DNA of 29,908 bases from Elysia marginata (lineage: Eukaryota; Mollusca; Gastropoda; Plakobranchidae). Under the pieces are notes generated by a model. That model made no database searches. It saw only the letters and a list, made by a program, of their open reading frames with translations, and was not told the origin of the DNA. The DNA lies in contig BMAT01010556.1 of the NCBI GenBank assembly GCA_019649035.1, positions 131,487-161,394 of the forward strand, in the 5' to 3' direction. Every line of letters begins with the position of its first letter. Positions within the stretch are counted from its first letter, which is position 1. Shown piece after piece: positions 1 to 29,701 of this stretch. The translations under genes and the position numbers were made by a program.

Positions 1-239
1 TGAAAAATTTACTCACAAAAGGGCCCTTTTAGTGCATTTGAGGAAGAATTAGTCTCAGTTTTAAAAAGGGGGAGCATTTGCTTATTTAAAGCCTAGTACA
101 AGAATGAAATAATTCACCATTTTTTAACTTTTTCCTTTGACTTTGTCCTCAAAACTGTGAGTCTTAACTTTCTGATAATATGTAAATGGTGCTTTCATAA
201 AGTATCAATGACATGAATTTTAAAGAAATATCACGTTTG
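1..239. other. No feature recognised
   Basis: AT-rich sequence without a supported frame, RNA or repeat. Confidence 0.4.
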
Positions 240-660
240 TGCAGTAGGTCTACCTTGTTCTTTTGGTTCACCAACACCACAAATCTGATACTATAGTGAT
301 TGTTGCTCGAGTCTTTAAAATTCCCAAATGTTTATCAGATCTGCAATGACTGATAAGGTGTTTTTTTGCTATTGCTGCCATATGCAATCTTATCCTCACA
401 TCACGAACACCATACTCTTCCTGCAACATCGATCTTGAAGGTGGAGTCCCCTAGCTTATAACTTATGGGTCCAAGACAGCCGGGCCAAGTCTATCATTCA
501 TCAAATGTATGGCCTAAAATTTCATCTGACTATTTCCACGAAAACTTGTTTTTCACAGAAGAGTCAATGGCCTTGACAGCACCTTTGTCACCTTCTTTCA
601 GAAATCGCATTTTCCCACATGCACAAGATTAATATCCGAAAGAATCCACTGAGATGCGAT
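240..660 (-). pseudogene. Decayed transposase-like zinc-finger fragment
   Basis: In shifting minus-strand frames I read GDKGAVKAIDSSVKNKFSWK, then KIDVAGRVWCS-stop-CEDKIAYGSN, then HCRSDKHLGILKTR. The spacing W-C-x2-C...YGS...H-x4-KH resembles the N-terminal zinc finger found in some hAT-like and related transposon proteins of invertebrates. Several stops and frameshifts break it. The family assignment is from pattern memory only. Confidence 0.35.
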
Positions 661-857
661 CCACGAGATCAGAATTCAGATCGATATTTTAGCGAGCACG
701 TAGATTTAGATATCTAGTTCTAGTCTGGATAAACAAACAGTGCAAGTTTCACTTTCAGAAATAGATCTAGAGTCTTGATCGATGATACACCGGATAAAAA
801 AAAGTTGAAAAGCTCCAAGTCAACTTATATTTGAATTTGACCCAAGGCTTGAAAATA

Positions 858-1019
858 CTAGATTTCTTGCTGCACGATAGAATGAGACCCAAACGTGACG
901 AGGTCTACCGCGGAAACTGCGGGAGCAGCGGAAAAAAACAATGAAAGGGCAACCACTCCGACGAGTCTGCCAAGGTAGGCTTTTCGTTTTCCTTCACAAA
1001 TGACTTCCGCCGCCGCCAT
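858..1019 (-). other. CpG-rich patch with 53-codon ORF, possible first exon of a neighbouring gene
   Basis: The minus strand carries AAAATGGCGGCGGCGGAAGT, which joins a YY1-like motif to an ETS-like GCGGAAGT. The ATG opens 53 codons beginning MAAAEVICEGKRKAYLGRL, with a hydrophobic stretch (VGVVALSLFF) and an AVSA that could resemble a signal-peptide cleavage site. The patch is richer in CpG than anything around it. It could be the promoter and first exon of a gene running toward position 1 and out of the window. No matching downstream exon was found in 1-850, and a plus-strand donor-like CCAAG|GTAGGC is also present, so orientation is unsure. Confidence 0.3.
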
Positions 1020-1099
1020 TTTGGTACCGGTATTTACTTCCTGTACTTGGTAGTGCTTACTGACACAGCCGGTCGGGGATTTTCTTTTTTTTTTCTGAA

Positions 1100-1184
1100 T
1101 GCGGAAAATCGGTGAGACAGAAAAAAGTCAAATGCGGATTTCTTTGCGGACGGTAAAAACTGCGGATTTCCGCAAAAATGCGGA
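1100..1184. repeat. Cluster of TGCGGA repeats
   Basis: TGCGGA occurs at 1100, 1133, 1145, 1161 and 1179 on the plus strand, plus one inverted copy (TCCGCA) at 1169-1174. The last pair forms TTCCGCA-AAAA-TGCGGAA, a 7-bp stem. The cluster lies directly upstream (minus sense) of the CpG-rich patch. Confidence 0.6.
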
Positions 1185-1199
1185 AGAATGGAAGCACTG

Positions 1200-2640
1200 A
1201 GTAATGACCAACCAAATGAAAAAAACTCTGTTTTTCAAAGGAAAAAATATGCAGAGAAATCACCATAGCTTGGATTATTGTACAGGAAAATAAACATTGT
1301 CATATTTTAAGTTTAACAGCAAAAAAATAAATCAAATGATCCACAGTTTAAAAAAAAAACACATTTCATGAACAGCTTTGAAAGTAAAGGTAAATTTTAC
1401 ATTCAAGAGGTTGATTCAGATTCAGATCTTTCAGATTTAAATAATCAAGTGTTAAAATTTATACAAACAATCAATAGCTAGAGATGGTTTTTTTTTGCCT
1501 TTTGCTTTATCTATCAGTAAAGATTATAACTCAGCAAGTGGGTAAGAAGCTCAGATATCAAGAAAAACACACACAGCCATAAAGAAACTATTCATGCTTC
1601 AAACCAGTAGAACAGTCACAAGTTATATTTTGTTATGCTAATTTGTTCAAAAAGCACTGTTTTGTTAGGGTTTGATTGAGTATATCAATAAATAGATCAT
1701 TTTTGCTATGCTGCAAAATTCACATGAGTTTTACAGAATAAAGTCAGTATTTGTCTCGCATTCCATCCAAATGATCCGTAACTCGTAAAGCTTAGTTTTG
1801 TTTTGAGACATAGGCTTACAAAATTAGTGGGTGTTCAGAAGTCAGTTTTTCAAATTTTTAGGTATTGACGCTAAAACCATTTCTGAACAATTTTCAAGCC
1901 TGATTTGTGTTAAAATTTAATGCCTTTAATGTTTAATTTTAATTGGGATGGTTGCTAAGGCCTTAACACCTTTATAATTGTCTAAACTTAAAAAGCAATT
2001 TTTCCCCCTTTCTGGAATTTTACACGTCCCAACTAACCCTGTAAACCTAACGGCTATAACTTCACACAGAATCATGATACATGTATAACTTTTCTGTTTG
2101 CTGTAATTATTGAAAGTAGAGAGAATAAGCTTCTCCAATATCTTACCAGTACCAATGTCTTAATACCCTCCAATGTCAACTTAAGATTTATTTTGACTGG
2201 TTGCAAGACTGACAACAGCTATATTCACAAGAAACAGTCCAATTATCAAATCCAGTAAACACCATATCAACTTAACTTTTTATTATCTCGTTCAACTAAA
2301 ACAAAGCTTCAGTTTCATGTTATTAGTATAACTATAAGTATTGACTATTACTCAAATCGATAGCAAGCAAGAGTAGCATGAGCTACAAATATAAAAATAT
2401 TTGTGAAAGTAAGCTAAAAATGCAAAAAAGCCCATCTGAATTTCATGAAGATAGTGTGAGTATTGACCGTAGTTTTGTGATCTTGAGTATTTCACTATGT
2501 ACAGAATACCATAAGACGACACCAATGCAGAAAAAAAAGACTTCTTAGAATATTAACTTCAAAAAGCAGAACCAGATTTTCATTTCATTGATTTGGATTT
2601 GGATTTCAAACTCAATGAACAAATAAAACTAAAAAGTAAA
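1200..2640. other. AT-rich intergenic stretch, nothing recognised
   Basis: Only short frames without motif or codon bias are present. There are scattered poly-A/T runs and no recognisable exon, RNA or repeat family. Confidence 0.4.
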
Positions 2641-2905
2641 GTTTGATTGGAAATAGATTGTTCATGCAAATCAACCTGCCAAGACCCTTCAAAATGACTT
2701 CAAACTCTACCATGAGAGAGGACCTCCTGCGAGAAGATTTTGAGGTCAATAAAATCCAGAAAAACACTCTGAATCCCAGACTCTGTTTTTGTCACACCTG
2801 AAACTGTGAGAAAGATGATGCCTGCTGTTGGAATAAAAAGGCCTTTGGCAACCATGCCGCAGCTAATGTTGCAGATGGGGACACTCAATAGACTGTTCAA
2901 GCTGA

Positions 2906-3211
2906 GAAGAAGACTCAAGAGATGACCGAAGCCTTAGTGAACCCAGAGATAGGTCCGACAACAATGGAGCTGAAGATGCTACTCCAGTTATCTCGTTTGA
3001 TTGCATGGAACAACTAGAGTTCCTGGCAAACCTTATGATTCACATAAACAATGATGACAGTGAGCATGTGGTAACAGCTATAAACATGGCAAAGCTCATA
3101 GCTGCAACACCAGACCTTACTGTACCAACCGAGACTACAATTACAACAGGAGTTGAGAGGAGCATTCAATTTGACAAAATATTTGAGTTATGCCTGTTCC
3201 TAGCAAAATAG
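2906..3211 (+). pseudogene. Unidentified plus-strand open frame, possible terminal exon or processed gene remnant
   Basis: The frame is open for 101 codons after a TGA at 2903-2905 and ends with TAG. The composition looks protein-like (SLSEPRDRSDNN, then SFDCMEQLEFLANLMIH, then AINMAKLIAATPDL). The upstream 250 bases also contain protein-like pieces broken by stops (TMREDLLREDFEVNKIQKN, LCFCHT-stop-NCEKDDACCW), which suggests decay. AATAAA follows about 55 nt after the stop. I do not recognise the protein. It could be a degraded transposon or retrocopy, or the last exon of a gene on the plus strand. Confidence 0.3.
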
Positions 3212-3264
3212 CAACATCTATGTGATCACCAGCCATTACAACTCTACTAAGAAGTAACCAACTG

Positions 3265-4309
3265 ATAAATAAAAAAAGCAAAACTTGATTTAAAAAAAGA
3301 GAGAAAGGCAAAGCCGCAAAGAAAGAAAGAAAGGAGAGAGCGCTTCAGAAAAAGATGGAAAGATCCCAATTAGCGTGTACAGGTACCAAAAAGTAAACAT
3401 GTTGATTTTTTAAACTGTAAGAGAAAAGTTTAAAGCAAATGAACAATAATGAGTGAGATTATAAATGCCTGAATGTGCCAACAATTTTCAAATTACCATT
3501 AAATTTTAGTTCCCTAATGTAAGGTTTTTACAAAGCATGTCTGTAATATTATTAGTAACACCTGCGAAAAAATAATATTGAAGAAATGATAGAAGTAAAA
3601 TAAAGAAATTCTATGAAGTATAAGTAAAAAAAAACTACGACAAATAATAGATCTAACTACGATGAGAATATTACAAACTGCTATTTGTTGTGGTTGAGCT
3701 ACCTGATCTATATGGAAAATTTAGCCTCAGGATGGCAAATTGTTCCAGTAAGTGGTCGTTTCAAAAAATGGATTTAAAATTAAGCAAATTCGGGTCAATT
3801 TCTTATCACTCTTAGCAAAGAGAGGCTATAGTCCAGCACATAGTGCTCTTACATTGCTAAAAGCAGGCCAATGATCATAGTCTACCAAAAGTGAAGAAAC
3901 TAGCTAACACTACCTAAAAAATAACTATAGATAATCCACATCTATCAGATTATGTTAAATTTGAGCATGGACAAAAAAAATTCACACCTATACAAATCTC
4001 AACTCAGTAATGATATTTAAGAATTTTTAGCAAAAAAAAAATTAAATAGTAACACTGTTCTCTAAATCATATAAGGGAAAATAAAATGCGCATCATGCAA
4101 CTTCCTGCATTGCTATACCTTTCAGCTTTTCAATTTCACACACTTTCACAACCTAACCAGCTTCTCATGGCCTGATAATAAGGAAATTCCATGAAGTTGA
4201 AAAAAATCAGGTCCAGTATCATATAATTAGTCAAAATACCAAAAATGATTATAAGGCACTTTGAAATTCTTTAACAAGACAAGGAATGTACAATTGAAAG
4301 ACTTAAAGA
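3265..4309. other. AT-rich intergenic stretch downstream of PASK
   Basis: A purine-rich run (AGAAAGAAAGAAAGG type) lies at about 3295-3345. The rest is AT-rich with no supported frame. Confidence 0.4.
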
Positions 4310-4315
4310 TTTATT
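4310..4315 (-). terminator. PASK polyadenylation signal
   Basis: The minus strand reads AATAAA here, 66 nt past the PASK stop codon. It is the first consensus signal after the stop, implying a short 3' UTR with cleavage near 4285-4300. Confidence 0.6.
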
Positions 4316-4380
4316 TTTCAAATTTTCTTTTAAATGCTTACTCAGTAATAATTCAAAAAAGTTATGTAAGGAAATAGCCA

Positions 4381-24709
<20,329 letters not shown>

Positions 24710-24740
24710 GGTTGGAGTTCTCCCAATTTTTCACTACTCT
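24710..24740 (-). other. PASK 5' UTR stub bounded by a 3' splice site
   Basis: Between the start codon and 24740 lies untranslated sequence with an in-frame TGA at 24731-24733. At 24741 the minus strand reads ACTATATCAG|AGAGTAG, a plausible acceptor, so the true first exon is probably further upstream. Another possible acceptor (AAAATGTAG|GC) lies near 24789. Confidence 0.45.
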
Positions 24741-24759
24741 CTGATATAGTCTTTAAAAA

Positions 24760-26414
24760 AATTCAAATCAAAGCTGATTTGTGAAGCCTACATTTTGAAA
24801 AAGACTGGATCTGCAAAATATATAGAAAAAACAAATACAAAATTACAAAGATTAAGATTATAAAACATGTACACTTGTACATCTACTTTTACTTTGACTG
24901 ACAGCAAGTACTCCTTTTTAAAACAATTTCTCATGAAGAGCATGTGCCCATTGTAGATAAAAAAAAAATTTTTTAATAAAAATTTCCTCAATCCTAGATG
25001 TGTATTTTTAAACTTAAAGCTACATGAGACATTTATAAATAACTCTGACAGACAAAAATATTAACATTTAAAAAAACATGAAAATAAAGATTGTCTTGTT
25101 TCATCAAAAGAGGAGAAAAAGACATTCATCATGGTATTTAATTAAAACACAGCAGAGGTTTCTAACCCTACAATTCCATTTCTAAACCCCAATTCTGAGT
25201 TAGCCAGTTGGAATCCTGAACACCTAGATTGCTGTAGGTTTCTTAACGGATACCGTCTATGTAAAATTAAAGGAACAATCTACAATGTTTCTGTGAATTT
25301 ATCTGATTTATGGTTGCATGATAAATAAATATGATGTAGCTATTTAAACATTAATTGTGTATACATGTGTTTTGCTATTTTCTGCGGTTGAAACATTTCA
25401 TTTGATTTCGGTTTCTCGCTATTATAGACTGCTAAAGCTTGTAACTTTTTCATTTGTTAACACAAAATTCGGCAATGCAGCCCAAACTTTGATTTTACAC
25501 TTACCAAGCTTTAATTTGGAATACACTTTTAGCTCCAAATTCTTATAATACATTGTATGTCACCAGATAATCTGATTCAATGGCTATGAAACCAGTTATT
25601 AGATCTAGACTTTCCAAGATCTCTAAATCTAGAAAGTTTGGGCGTAATAATTACACCAAACACTGTATGCAAAAAAGAACAAGCTGGTTTTCATCTATAT
25701 CTAAACCTATAAAAACAAGCTATATATATAGCATTTTAGAGACAGATAAGATAGGTGACTACAATAGATCTCAAAAACCTAACTTGTCTTATTTACATTT
25801 TAGGATATATCTGACCAAAAAGCATTAGAACTTCAGTAGTAATAATAGTATAAATACAAAAGACATTGCAATAAATCTGTAAAACTATAGTTATTTTATT
25901 GTGAATTTTCAATCATAGGGATTGGATTATTTTTCAGGAGTTTGAAATTAAGAAAATGCTGGCAGCACTGAATGGGACTGGGTGATTTTACCTAGGTTTT
26001 CGGCATTGGGGTTGATCTATAATTGTGATTTGACTTGTTTTTCTTATTTGTTTTTTTACTTTTGGGTATTTATTATCTGCTGATAGTTTTTTTTATAAAT
26101 TTATGCAAAATGAACTCTGAAAAAGAGTATTGTAAGTGGCCAATGAAATAAAAAAAGTCTACGCTTTACTCTAGTCTAAGCAACTTCCAAGTTCCATGTA
26201 AAGCTCACCTATAACTAACAGAAAAAGAATATACTCCCTACCAAGGTGCAATCATAGCCATATTTTTTTTTACTTTTTAGAATCTGTCTTTAAAGTTAAA
26301 TACATGTATCTCATTGTTACAATATGGTGCACAAGGCAACCACTGAAGATTTATAACAATTGTGGTTGGTTGTTTGAATTTTAACATCTCTTTTCAACTA
26401 CAAGGTTATATAAT
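24760..26414. other. Upstream region of PASK (probable first intron), no gene seen
   Basis: AT-rich, with TCTAGA/AGATCT motifs near 25600. Short frames lack motifs. Confidence 0.4.
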
Positions 26415-26676
26415 TTATATCAGAGACGGGGGTTGGGACAATTGAAAGCGTGCTGCCACACTGTGAATGTACGGAGTGCTGCATACATCACACCCAGTCA
26501 CATTATCCTGACACCGGGCCGACCAGACTTAGCACTTAATCCATAAAGCCAGACACCAGGCGGATTAGCTACTAAAACCAATTTTAAAGTCCTTGGTTTG
26601 ACTCGGCCCGGGATCGAACCCGTACCTCCTGATCTCTGAGCGAGTGTCTTTACCGCTAGGCTACAGAGCCGGTCTA
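26415..26676 (-). mobile_element. tRNA-derived SINE
   Basis: The minus strand starts near ACCGGCTCTGTAGCC. The A box TAGCCTAGCGG (26653-26663) and B box GGTTCGATCCC (26610-26620) both fit the pol III consensus with normal spacing. After the tRNA-like head comes a body with TCGGCCCGGTGTCAGGATAA and TGTGACTGGGTG, which looks like a conserved SINE central domain as in invertebrate SINE superfamilies (exact family not certain). The far end is approximate. Confidence 0.75.
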
Positions 26677-26742
26677 AAAACAATTGTGGAGTGAAGGGCA
26701 ATCATGCTAATTAATTATAAGAGACTGTGACACTAGGTCGCG

Positions 26743-26780
26743 ATTCTGTTGGTTGTGATGGTGGACAAAGTGTTTTAAGG
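26743..26780 (+). repeat. Solitary copy of the intron-5 MITE terminus
   Basis: It begins ATTCTGTTGGTTGTGATGG and continues with GGACAAAGTGTTTTAAG, nearly the same as the outer arms of the element at 17170-17572. A clear partner arm was not found nearby. Confidence 0.6.
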
Positions 26781-27987
26781 CATAAAAAAGAAAATTGATA
26801 AGATTGTCACTGTCTCATAAATTTAAGGTCTCACAAATGCAGGGATTCTTTGTAATTTTTTTCTCTTTTATTTCAGAAGGCATTTTTTTATTACTTTTTC
26901 CTCTGAGTTCCCATTGGTTGTTTGTGATAGAAGATAGTCTTGCACATCAGGGTATTACATATTGCATATATTATATTAATTGGGTCTTATAGAATAGCAA
27001 GCCGTATTGAATCAACAACCCTACTTTAGTGGGGAGCAGGCCTGTAGACCTGGTCTGGAAGCCAGGAAGGATGTGACAGAGAGGTGCCATCCTGAATTAA
27101 AAATTTTGAAGTTTTTAAATTTTAATTTGAAGAGTTCTGTGAAATGAGATGCATGATTATAAATTTTTAATTGTTCAAAATCAACATTATAAATTGACGA
27201 AAGGGTACAAAGTTAATCATATTGATTGAAGGCTCAAACTTCAAGAGCAATTTTTAATTTTTAAAAAGTATTGGCATCCGCTGTGGAGATCCAACTCTCG
27301 AAAGGATTTTCACTGGGGTGCCACACTGGCTACTTTAAAAGGCTAAATTTTAGACTAGAGCACTTTTTAGTTAGCAAAGTAGCATCAAATTTTTTGTTAA
27401 ACATAAAAATTTTGCACTGCCTTTCAGCTTCACCATTGGCTATCCAGCTGATCAATGCATGTAATGATGTAATGCTATCTAATTTCAGGTTTACATCACA
27501 CTCACACACACAGGTACACATGAAATGTAAGCATGGAGTAGGGGGTGAGGGGCATGTTGGAGTACTAGTAGTAGAAGTAGTATTGGACTGAACACTGAAT
27601 GACTGATTGGTTCTTCTCGGGTAAAGAGACTTTAAGAGTGGTTGCGTTTATGGTTGTGCCCTCAATTTTTTTAGTAGAGGGATTAATAAAAAAACTTTGT
27701 GAGGCAAACCGCAAAAAGCTGCCTTTGTTCAAGTTGGTAAGGTGGCCATCAGGACATCAAAACATTAAAAAAGAAGCTTTGGGACTTCAGGGAGTTGTAG
27801 AAAAATGGTTGCCAATACAGGAGATCATCTTAGAATTTCTAATGGGTGGTCAACTAGGTAGGTTCGACTGAAGTTGGTACAGGAATCAGATGGATAAACC
27901 ATGGAATGGATCCATAGAATCTTAGAATCTAGATCTAGAGCTGGTTATAAATATTTGACTCTACCAGGAGTTAAAATGGGATGTAGT
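26781..27987. other. Flanking region without a recognised gene
   Basis: Two plus-strand frames of about 90-106 codons (27271-27591, 27599-27871) have no motif and no homolog that I recognise. There is a short CA-rich run near 27500. Confidence 0.4.
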
Positions 27988-28066
27988 CCTGGCATTGGGC
28001 CGCTGGCAAGACTGACAAAATCAGGGGGATGATACCCATTTTTATCACCAGCAGGCCAATCTTAGG
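27988..28066 (-). repeat. 80-bp inverted-repeat element, copy 1 (reverse orientation)
   Basis: Reverse orientation relative to copies 2 and 3. Its ends form terminal inverted repeats around GGCCGCTGGC and CCAGCAGGCC. It shares the internal GATTTTGTCAGTCTTGCCAGC phrase in diverged form. Confidence 0.65.
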
Positions 28067-28218
28067 AAGCCGTAACTACAATCTAGGCCTACAACAACTT
28101 GTAATTTTGTAACTAGTACTAGATCTAGATCTAGATTCTAAAACTGTCAAGATTCCATTGACTTTGTCAAGGCAATAGGTCTAGATATAGAATCTAGTAT
28201 TATAGATCAGCTTTTATA

Positions 28219-28301
28219 CTGGGATTTGCCCGCTGGTGCTAAAAATAATCCGATAAATCATTCCTTTCATTTCGTCAGTCTCGCCAGCGGGCCAATGCCA
28301 G
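28219..28301 (+). repeat. 80-bp inverted-repeat element, copy 2
   Basis: Starts CTGGGATTTGCCCGCTGGT and ends GCCAGCGGGCCAATGCCAG, an imperfect 19-bp terminal inverted repeat. The interior matches copy 3 closely (CATTTCGTCAGTCTCGCCAG). Confidence 0.75.
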
Positions 28302-28315
28302 TATTTATTCTTAAT

Positions 28316-28394
28316 CCTGGGATTTGCCCGCTGGTACTAAAAATGGATTATCATTCCTTTCATTTCGTCAGTCTCGCCAGCGGGCTAATGCCAG
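28316..28394 (+). repeat. 80-bp inverted-repeat element, copy 3
   Basis: Direct copy of the preceding element, 14 bases after it, with few differences and a short deletion in the centre. Confidence 0.75.
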
Positions 28395-28418
28395 TTTCAT
28401 CCCTATAGGTTGTTACTT

Positions 28419-28441
28419 TAGATCTAGATCTAGATCTAGAT
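28419..28441. repeat. (AGATCT)n microsatellite
   Basis: An uninterrupted TAGATC repeat of almost four units. A second tract lies at about 28508-28525, and shorter tracts at 28120-28135, 27930, 25600 and 7340-7450. Confidence 0.8.
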
Positions 28442-28689
28442 TAGGTCTAAGCCCAGTCGTTCTCGAGATCTAAACCTAGATTCTACTTCTAGATCTAGAA
28501 TATAGAGTCTAGATCTAGATCTAGTTTAGATTCTTCAATAGACTTGTTCGTGCACAATCATTTATAGGTTATCTTAATTCTATGACAAGGAAGGTACACA
28601 GCAACTTAGATTTTAAATCCATATGAAGATTTAGATCTATAATTAAACTATTTAAAGACATCGCATTAAACCCACTGATTTGATACCAT

Positions 28690-28760
28690 TCGAATTTCGC
28701 GGCCATCTTTTTTTCCCGAGGCAATCTCCGCCCCTTCGGCGGTTTCTATTTTCTCGAGCA
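28690..28760 (-). promoter_or_regulatory. Candidate PASK promoter / first-exon region
   Basis: A GC- and CpG-rich patch stands out from AT-rich surroundings. On the minus strand, AAAGATGGCCGC (28699-28710) matches the YY1 initiator-type motif common at animal promoters, and GGGGCGG (28728-28734) is a GC box. A small hairpin (CCGCC...GGCGG) lies inside. A possible donor, GAATG|GTATCA, follows at about 28686. Spliced to the acceptor at 24741, the ATG inside the YY1 motif would give only a six-codon upstream ORF. That link is inference. Confidence 0.35.
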
Positions 28761-28879
28761 GAAGACGGAAAAATTGGGGGAGGCGTTTATTGTTTTAGCA
28801 GATCTGATGCAGAATTGCCTTCTCAAAGTCAAAGACTGGCAATTTTTATTTTCGGTTCTTTCCCTTAGCCTAGGAAATA

Positions 28880-29102
28880 TGGCTGAATTTTTTAATCGTT
28901 ACCAAGGACTGCAGTAGTCCTTAATCGTTACTGATTTCTCAGTGACTCCCTCTATCATTTGGTCTCATTTCTAAAATTATCTGTATTTATATAAAACCAG
29001 TCTTCCAATTTTTTTTCTACATGAGGCTCTTAAACGCATGGACTTTTGTGAAATATTAGATGGCATTCTATTTTTAAGAACATCTAAATTAGCTGAGGGA
29101 CA
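28880..29102. other. No feature recognised
   Basis: AT-rich spacer between the candidate promoter and the LINE fragment. Confidence 0.4.
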
Positions 29103-29701
29103 ACTGAGGGACTAAATGAACTAATGCAGAACGTGAAGAAATTTAGCCAGAATAAAAATGTCCTCCTGAATGCCAAGAAAACAAAGGTAATGGATTCAGA
29201 CAAAAGCACTGCTTCAAGTATTTCAATAGACAACGAGGCACTGGAAAATGTCACTCACTTTAACTATCTAGGAGCAAACATTGTGGCTGATGGAAAGATA
29301 ACTCCAGACATAAGAAAGAGATTGGCTATTGCAACCTCTAAACTAAAATCTATGATGAACATCTGGAAAAGCCAATCGACTCCTCTTAAAATGAGAATTT
29401 TGAAATCCTGCATCTTCCCAGTGGCTACATACGGATGCGAAACTTGGACGCTGACAAAAAAAGATGTGGAAAAAAATAGATGCATTTGAAATGAAATGCT
29501 ACAGAAAAATACTTAGAATTCCATGGACTACAAGGAGAACAATCAAAATATCATACAAGAGCTCTGCATGAAAGAACGCCAGCTCCTTAAAAATATAAAG
29601 CAACTAAAATTGAAATATTTTGGACACGTCGTCAGACACAACAACCTCGAAAAATTGTGTCTAGAAAGAGCGGTGGAGGGCAGGAGAGGCAGAGGCAGAT
29701 A
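29103..29701 (+). mobile_element. 3' fragment of a second non-LTR retrotransposon, frameshifted
   Basis: Reads VLLNAKKTKVMDSDKS, then HFNYLGANIVADGK, RKRLAIATSKLKSMMNIWKS, YGCETWTLTKKD, then after a shift in an A-run FEMKCYRKILRIPWTTRR, and after a second shift LKYFGHVVRHNNLEKL and VEGRRGRGR. This is the C-terminal end of a LINE reverse transcriptase. It has the same architecture as the copy at 9617 but is clearly a different subfamily. At least two frameshifts show that it is dead. An ATA-rich tail follows at about 29700. Confidence 0.85.

Noticed and set aside
26600-26676. Functional tRNA gene
   Set aside because: A and B boxes are present, but there is no proper acceptor-stem pairing or clear cloverleaf, and a long SINE body follows.
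27271-27871. Two consecutive plus-strand frames as a new gene
   Set aside because: No recognisable motif, poor start context and repeat-rich surroundings; the length is within chance.
27988-28394. CRISPR-like array
   Set aside because: Only three copies, one inverted, with unequal spacing, in a eukaryotic context; fits an inverted-repeat element.
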